Part shown: piece after piece, positions 5,152-9,911 of the stretch
Position numbering within the stretch: position 1 is the stretch's first letter
Layout of the letters: every line of letters begins with the position of its first letter
Origin: Solirubrobacteraceae bacterium
GTDB lineage: Bacteria > Actinomycetota > Thermoleophilia > Solirubrobacterales > Solirubrobacteraceae
Direction: 5' to 3'
Length of the DNA: 9,911 nt
Assembly (NCBI GenBank): GCA_030043235.1
Contig: JASHYF010000151.1
Location: 1-9,911, forward strand
Made by a program: the position numbers and the translations under genes
The notes under the pieces: generated by a model
Seen by the model: the letters and a program-made list of their open reading frames with translations, nothing else
The model's database searches: none
Told to the model about the DNA's origin: nothing

Positions 5152-8100
5152 TCAGCGCCGGTCCGCCGCCAGCTCAGCCATCCGCGCCCGCTGCTCGGTG
5201 AGCGTCCCGGGCGGAAAATTCTCGACGCGCTCGAAGCGCTCGCCTCTCCGCACGTACACGAGGTCGATGCGGATCTCGGCCCAGCCGCCGCCATCGTTGA
5301 GGTGACCGCTCAGCAGCGCCTCCGAACGATTCACGCGTCCGGGGCGATCCTGGGCGGGACAGTTCCACCACCAGCGCAGATCGTCCGCGACGGCGGCCGC
5401 GGCGAGCATCTGGTCCACATAGGCGTCGGCGTCTGTCCCGGGCGCGAGCGTGGACGCCCGACGGTGGTCGACGAGGACCAGGTCGTCGTGCAGACACGCC
5501 CGGACGGCTGCACGATCCCGCCGGTTGAGCGCCTGAGGCACCGCGATGCTCAGTCGTAGGGTCAGCGCAGCATCGTCGTCTTCGATCAGCTCCGCGTAGC
5601 GCTCGCGCGCGGCGGTCTCGTCGGCCAAGACCTCGATGTAGGCGACGCCGCCACGTCCCAGCGCGGCAAGCGCAAAACAATCGCCGCCGTGGCGCACGAG
5701 CGCCGCCCAGTCGGTGCGGACGAGCGGCGTGCCGCCAAGTGAATCGCCGAGGCGTGCGCAGACGGCATCAGAGCCGTGCAGCGTTCCCCAACCGTTTGGC
5801 CGGCGATCGAACAGGTTGACGTCCTCAGCGAGAGGGGCCTCCCAGCGCTCGCCTGGCTGCTCGCCTGGCTGCTCGCCGGACCGCTCGTTGTGGCGGGCGG
5901 GCCGGTCGGTGTCAGCGAGGGCCCGCCGTGTGGCCGCCGGCCCAGTGCCACCCAGCTCGACATAGCGCTCGAGCATCGCTCGACGGTCCTCCGGCTCGAA
6001 TTGCTCCATTCGCACGATTCGACCATCGTCCACCACGGACACGTGGCCAAGTGGGAGCGAGGCCGGCCCCACGCGCTCGCCGCGGTTCGTGCCGTGGAGC
6101 GTCAAGCAGATGGCGATGACGCGCTCATCGCACGCCAGCATCTCGTCCACCTCCATGTGCAGGTCGGGCATCATCGCGAGCATCGAGCGGATGGCGCGCT
6201 CGAGCTGCGTAAGTCCCACAGTTGGCTTCCACGACATCTGCCTGTGGTCGACCAGCGCACAGTCCTCGGCGTAGAGAGCGAGCAGCTCGCCGACGTCGCG
6301 GGCCGCCCAGCGGCGGACGTGCTCTGCGTAGAGCCGTTCAGGCGCCAGTTTCCCAAGCGGCCCCTGCCCACCGCCCAGCTCCGCGTAGCGGGCGACCATC
6401 GCCGGCCAGTCCCCGGGCTCGTAATAGTCCCCACTCACCCACTGTCCTCCCTGGCAGACGAAGACGGCGCCAACCTCGACCTCTAGCTCGCCTGCCTTCA
6501 CGCCTCGCCCGCGCCAGGCAATGCGCGCAGCCATCACTCGCTCATCGCACGCCAGGACCTCGTCACACTCGACGCGGACGTCCGGCGAGGCATCCATGGC
6601 CGAACGCACGACCGCCATCGACTGCTCGCGGCCCTGCGCGCGCTCCCAGCCCAGTGCACGGTGGTCGGCCCACACCAGGTTCCGCGCGAACAGCTCTTCG
6701 ATCCCGTCGTAGTCGCGCGTGTTGGCCCGCCGCTGCCACTCGGCCCACAAGCGTTCAGGCGCGCGGTCACCGAGCACCTCGCGTGTCCCGCCGAGCTCGG
6801 CGTAGCGAGCGAGCATCGCCTCGCGGTCGTCGTGCTCGTACCAGTCGGCGCGCACCAGCTGGCCGTCCTCGACCACGTCGACCGCGCCAGCCTGCATCTC
6901 GAACTCGCCGCCTCCGTCGAGCGCGTGTCCGCGCCACGTCTGGATCACCGCGATCACGCGGTCGTCGCACGCGAGCACCTCGTCGGTCTCCACGCGCAGG
7001 TCCATGAAGCCCTCGAACCCGGAGCGCGCCAGGGCCGCAGCCGCGTCGCGACCGCCGGCCTCGTCCCAGCTCAGCGGGCGGTGGTCCACGAACACCCAGC
7101 CAGGCGCGTAAAGCTCCAGAAGCGCCTCGACGTCGTGGCGCGCGTATCGGCGCGCGTACTCCTCGAGGAACCGTTCCGGCGGCCGGCTGCCGAGCGGTCC
7201 TTGCCCGCCGCCGAGCTCGGTATAGCGGGCGATCATCGCCCGGCGGTCCTCGGGGTCGTACTGGTCGAGGCTTACGAGCCTATTTGCTTCCACCAGCGAC
7301 ACAAGCCCGGCGGCGAGCTCCACCTCTCCGCCTCCCTCCATCGAGCTGTGACCCCGGTAGGTGGCCTGGTATGCGATCACGTGCTCGTCACACGCGAGCA
7401 CCTCGTCGATCTCGCAGTGCACGTCTTCGGACCCCTCAAACGCAGAGCACCACTGCGCACGGATCGCGTCGCGGCCGCGCACCTCCCCCCAATAAGCCAG
7501 CCGGCGGCGGTCGTTCATGTGCCAGTCCTCCGCGTACAGCTCGAGCAGGGCGTCTACGTCGTGGGCGTCGAAGCGCCGCACGAACTCGGCCACGATCCGT
7601 TCGGGCGCGCGGTCGCCGGCGATGACCGGGCGGCTCCCGCCGAACTCGGCATACCGCGCGAGCATCGCCTCGGTGTCGTCGTAGTCGTACTGCTCACCGC
7701 TCACGCAGAGGCCGTCCTCGACGACATCCACGAGCCCCACTGGGAGCTCCAGCTCGCCGCCCCCCTCGATCGTGTGGCCGCGCCAGGCGGCGCGCATCGC
7801 GATCACTCGGTCGTCGCAGGCCAGCACGTCGTCGACCTCGAAGCGCATGTCGAGGGCACCCGCCCATGCAGCGCCGAAGCCCCGGGCGATCGCCTCGCGC
7901 CCGCGCAGCTCCTCCCAGCCGAGCTGGCGGTGGTCGCGGAAGATCCAGTCCTCTGCGTGTAGCTCGATCAGCGCCTCGACGTCGCGGTGTGCGTACCTGC
8001 GTGTGAACTCGACTGTGAACCGTTCGGGCGGGCGCTCTCCGAGCGGCCCTTGGCCCCCTCCGAGCTCCGCATAACGCGCGATCATCGCCAGGCGGTCCTC

Positions 8101-9911
8101 GGCGTCGTAGAAGTCGGTGCTTGCCCACCTGCCGTCCCTGAGGGCACAGACGGCGCCTGCCTCCACCTGCCATGCACCTGCCTTCCGGCCGTGTCCGCGC
8201 CATGCGACTCGGACCGCGAGCACACGCTCGTCGCAGGCGAGCACCTCGTCGAAGTCGATGTGCAGGCTTGGCGACGCATCGAAGGTCGAGCGCATGATGG
8301 CCATGACCTGATCGCGCCCGACGGCCTGCTCCCAGCCGAGCGCGCGGTGGTCGATCCAGGTGCAGTCCCCGGCGAGGAGCTCCGAGATGCCTGCGTAGTC
8401 GCGGGCGTTGGCGCGTCGTTGATACTCGGCCCAGAACCGTTCCGGCGGACGACTCCCCCGCAGAGCGGCTCGCGTGCCCCCCAGCTCCGCGTAACGCGCG
8501 AGCATCGCCGCGTCATCGCCGTAGTCGTACTGGTCCGTGCTCACGAGCAGGCCGTCTTCCACGACGTTCACGATGCCCATCTGCAGCTCGGCCTCCCCGC
8601 CGCCGTCGAGTCCGTGCCCGCGCCACGTCACGCGCACAGCGATGACGCGCTCGTCGCACGCGAGCACCTCGTCGGTGAACTGCTCGATGTCGGGCACGCT
8701 GGCGAACGCGGAACCCAGAAGCTCTCCGGCGCTCCGCCGGCCGCGCACGGGCTCCCAGCTCAACGAGCGATGATCGGCCATCACGTGATCCTCGGCGTAG
8801 AGCTCGAGACATCGCGCAAGGTCGTGCGACGCGACGCGACGTGCGTACTCCGAGTACCAGACTTCGGGAGGACGCTCGCCGAGCTCCCTCCGGGCGGGCG
8901 GCTCCCCGGGTGCGGACCGATCGGTCTTCCGTCCTGGGAGGGCTGCCGCGCCGGCGAGCCGCGCCGCGCGCTGCGCGCCCACCGCATGACCCTTTGCCTC
9001 GTAGAGCTCGCGCGCTGCGCTCGCCGCCTCGCGCGCCTCACCTTCGCGGTCCGCGGCGAAGAGCACCTCGGCCAGTGCCATCGCGGCGTCGGCCTTGTCG
9101 GCGAGCGCGTCCGTCGGCTCGGCCAGGGCCAGGGCGCGCCGAGCGAACTCGATCGCCCTCTCGGCTTCCCCTTTGCCCGCGAGTGCGCGCGCCCGTGCGC
9201 TGCACCACGTGATCGTCGTCTTCAGGTCCTCGCCGCAGTTCTCCTCGGCGAAGCGCGTCTGCTCGATCGGCTCCTCATCGTGTCGACCCTGCTCAACCAA
9301 TGCGCGCGCCAACAGCGCGGCGGCCTGGGCGGCGCCTGATGAGACGCCAAGCGACTCGAACCCCTCCCGGGCGCTGCGCAGCCGATCGCTGGCGGCCTGG
9401 GCGTCGCCCGCCAGCAGCTCCACCATCCCGGCGTGCACGGATGACTCCTGGAGCTCGAGCGTGAGGCCCAGCTCCTCGAGCGTCGCGCGCCCTGCGGCGA
9501 GGATCTCTCGCGCCGCATCGAAGCGGCCGCGCATCGCCTCGAGCACGGCCTGGCAGCGCAGCGCGATCGCCTCGACGTGGCGATTGCCCGGGGACATGCG
9601 CAAGATCCGCACGACGTCCAAACACCGCCCGCTGGCGCGCACGACAGGCGACGGGCCCCACAGTGCGGCGCGCGGCGCTCCGGTCAAGACGGCCGTCATC
9701 CGCCGGCCGTCATTAGCGATCCGCGCAGCGGCGAGCGCGCGGTCGAGCGCTTCCTCGGCCGCGCCCACCTTTCCGAGCCTGGCGTGGATGCCCGCGGCCA
9801 CCTGCCACGCCTTAGCCTCGCCCCGCGAATCCTCGAGCTCCGCGAGGGTTCGCGCCACGCTCTCGACCACCTCCGCCCCTGCGGCGTCTCCATCCACGGC
9901 GGCACTCCCCT
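5152..9911 (-). CDS. Large TPR protein with a C-terminal tandem array of SnoaL/NTF2-like domains (5' end beyond window)
   Basis: The frame holds 1581 codons from a GTG at 9897 to a TGA at 5152-5154 and stays open to the window edge. Residues 1-325 are helix-turn-helix pairs of TPR type (for example 26-60, 108-145, 152-186, 233-262, 268-305). They resemble the TPR part of actinobacterial cyclase/AAA-ATPase regulators, so an ATPase and perhaps cyclase or DNA-binding part probably lies upstream. Residues 339-1317 hold seven domains of about 140 residues, and 1318-1581 two degraded ones. Each good domain reads: helix with ERF/EYxRR and xxDV.ALLELYAED, then DHRxLxWE and GR, then DEVLACDERVIAVRxxWRGH, then a VVEDG turn, ending AMLARYAELGG. 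This is the NTF2/SnoaL fold pattern, a cone that binds small molecules or mediates dimerisation. A good ribosome-binding-like AGGGGAG (9905-9911) precedes the GTG by seven bases, so a true start at 9897 is possible. Ligand and function are unknown. Confidence 0.85.
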   Translation of the reverse strand, partial: GSAAVDGDAAGAEVVESVARTLAELEDSRGEAKAWQVAAGIHARLGKVGAAEEALDRALAAARIANDGRRMTAVLTGAPRAALWGPSPVVRASGRCLDVVRILRMSPGNRHVEAIALRCQAVLEAMRGRFDAAREILAAGRATLEELGLTLELQESSVHAGMVELLAGDAQAASDRLRSAREGFESLGVSSGAAQAAALLARALVEQGRHDEEPIEQTRFAEENCGEDLKTTITWCSARARALAGKGEAERAIEFARRALALAEPTDALADKADAAMALAEVLFAADREGEAREAASAARELYEAKGHAVGAQRAARLAGAAALPGRKTDRSAPGEPPARRELGERPPEVWYSEYARRVASHDLARCLELYAEDHVMADHRSLSWEPVRGRRSAGELLGSAFASVPDIEQFTDEVLACDERVIAVRVTWRGHGLDGGGEAELQMGIVNVVEDGLLVSTDQYDYGDDAAMLARYAELGGTRAALRGSRPPERFWAEYQRRANARDYAGISELLAGDCTWIDHRALGWEQAVGRDQVMAIMRSTFDASPSLHIDFDEVLACDERVLAVRVAWRGHGRKAGAWQVEAGAVCALRDGRWASTDFYDAEDRLAMIARYAELGGGQGPLGERPPERFTVEFTRRYAHRDVEALIELHAEDWIFRDHRQLGWEELRGREAIARGFGAAWAGALDMRFEVDDVLACDDRVIAMRAAWRGHTIEGGGELELPVGLVDVVEDGLCVSGEQYDYDDTEAMLARYAEFGGSRPVIAGDRAPERIVAEFVRRFDAHDVDALLELYAEDWHMNDRRRLAYWGEVRGRDAIRAQWCSAFEGSEDVHCEIDEVLACDEHVIAYQATYRGHSSMEGGGEVELAAGLVSLVEANRLVSLDQYDPEDRRAMIARYTELGGGQGPLGSRPPERFLEEYARRYARHDVEALLELYAPGWVFVDHRPLSWDEAGGRDAAAALARSGFEGFMDLRVETDEVLACDDRVIAVIQTWRGHALDGGGEFEMQAGAVDVVEDGQLVRADWYEHDDREAMLARYAELGGTREVLGDRAPERLWAEWQRRANTRDYDGIEELFARNLVWADHRALGWERAQGREQSMAVVRSAMDASPDVRVECDEVLACDERVMAARIAWRGRGVKAGELEVEVGAVFVCQGGQWVSGDYYEPGDWPAMVARYAELGGGQGPLGKLAPERLYAEHVRRWAARDVGELLALYAEDCALVDHRQMSWKPTVGLTQLERAIRSMLAMMPDLHMEVDEMLACDERVIAICLTLHGTNRGERVGPASLPLGHVSVVDDGRIVRMEQFEPEDRRAMLERYVELGGTGPAATRRALADTDRPARHNERSGEQPGEQPGERWEAPLAEDVNLFDRRPNGWGTLHGSDAVCARLGDSLGGTPLVRTDWAALVRHGGDCFALAALGRGGVAYIEVLADETAARERYAELIEDDDAALTLRLSIAVPQALNRRDRAAVRACLHDDLVLVDHRRASTLAPGTDADAYVDQMLAAAAVADDLRWWWNCPAQDRPGRVNRSEALLSGHLNDGGGWAEIRIDLVYVRRGERFERVENFPPGTLTEQRARMAELAADRR
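5155..8883 (-). repeat. Protein-level tandem array: nine SnoaL/NTF2-like units, period about 420 bp
   Basis: Unit limits on the DNA are: unit 1 8476-8883, unit 2 8056-8475, unit 3 7636-8055, unit 4 7207-7635, unit 5 6787-7206, unit 6 6370-6786, unit 7 5947-6369, unit 8 5566-5946 (degenerate), unit 9 5155-5565 (divergent). Units 1-7 end in (Y/V/T)ELGG or a close variant, and DE(V/M)LACDE or a near form recurs in each. Units 2 and 6 are a distinct subtype: RRAN.RDY at the front, DASP before the core, and KAG replacing the GGGE turn. Units 1, 3, 4 and 5 share GGGE. Asp-His-Arg occurs in units 1, 2, 3, 5, 6, 7 and 9, and is Asp-Arg-Arg in 4 and 8. Units are diverged in DNA, so the array is not a recent expansion. 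Confidence 0.9.
5844..5879. repeat. Three 12-bp tandem units inside the large CDS
   Basis: Units at 5844-5855, 5856-5867 and 5868-5879 are near-identical (GCTGCTCGCCTG and variants). They encode GEQP-type repeats (GEQPGEQPGER) at residues 1341-1350, where the first helix of SnoaL-like unit 8 should be. This looks like slippage growth in a linker under weak constraint. Confidence 0.7.

Noticed and set aside
6661..9339. Two long plus-strand frames (433 and 450 codons) opposite the SnoaL-like array
   Set aside because: They show the same 420-bp periodicity only because they are antisense to the array. Composition is His/Arg/Val-rich without any known fold pattern.
3090..9911. Idea that the sigma pair and the TPR-SnoaL gene form one operon
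   Set aside because: A 170-bp gap separates them, it contains a candidate promoter for the sigma gene, and no functional link is visible.

Overview
The window is very GC-rich DNA from a high-GC actinobacterium. The best guess is class Thermoleophilia (Solirubrobacter/Conexibacter-like). That rests on recollection of similar proteins there: a COG4315 lipoprotein, an ECF sigma factor coupled to a large membrane-anchored protein, and a TPR protein ending in SnoaL-like domains. No database search was possible, so the taxonomy is an inference.

Left block (1-2906, plus strand). A small secreted lipoprotein (139-708) with a serine/threonine-rich linker and COG4315-type repeats is followed after 69 bp by a cation diffusion facilitator (778-1824), a Zn/Cd/Co-type exporter with a His-rich N-terminus. 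The CDF stop codon overlaps the start of a membrane protein (1824-2906). That protein has the layout of a two-TM ion channel (TM - pore-like loop - TM) but no K+ selectivity filter, and a His-rich loop precedes the pore-like segment. The coupling suggests a joint role in metal or ion homeostasis.

Convergent junction (2907-3089). This gap holds a 14-bp-arm stem-loop and two tandem 58-bp copies that differ at one base. The hairpin arm can pair with either copy.

Middle block (3090-4981, minus strand). A 184-aa ECF sigma factor overlaps by 4 bp a 446-aa single-pass protein with a short basic cytoplasmic tail and a large Cys-containing outer domain. This is the usual layout of a sigma factor and its membrane anti-sigma regulator, but the zinc-binding anti-sigma motif is absent. 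The sigma gene has a plausible -35/-10 pair so close to the ATG that its transcript would be leaderless or nearly so.

Right block (5152 to the right edge, minus strand). One reading frame of at least 1581 codons carries about 325 residues of TPR-like helices. It continues into a tandem array of seven clear NTF2/SnoaL-like domains of about 140 residues, plus two degenerate C-terminal ones. The frame is open to the window edge, so an N-terminal part (probably an AAA/STAND ATPase, perhaps with a cyclase or DNA-binding domain) may be missing. This array is the most unusual object in the window.

No tRNA, rRNA, CRISPR array, insertion sequence or phage gene was seen.
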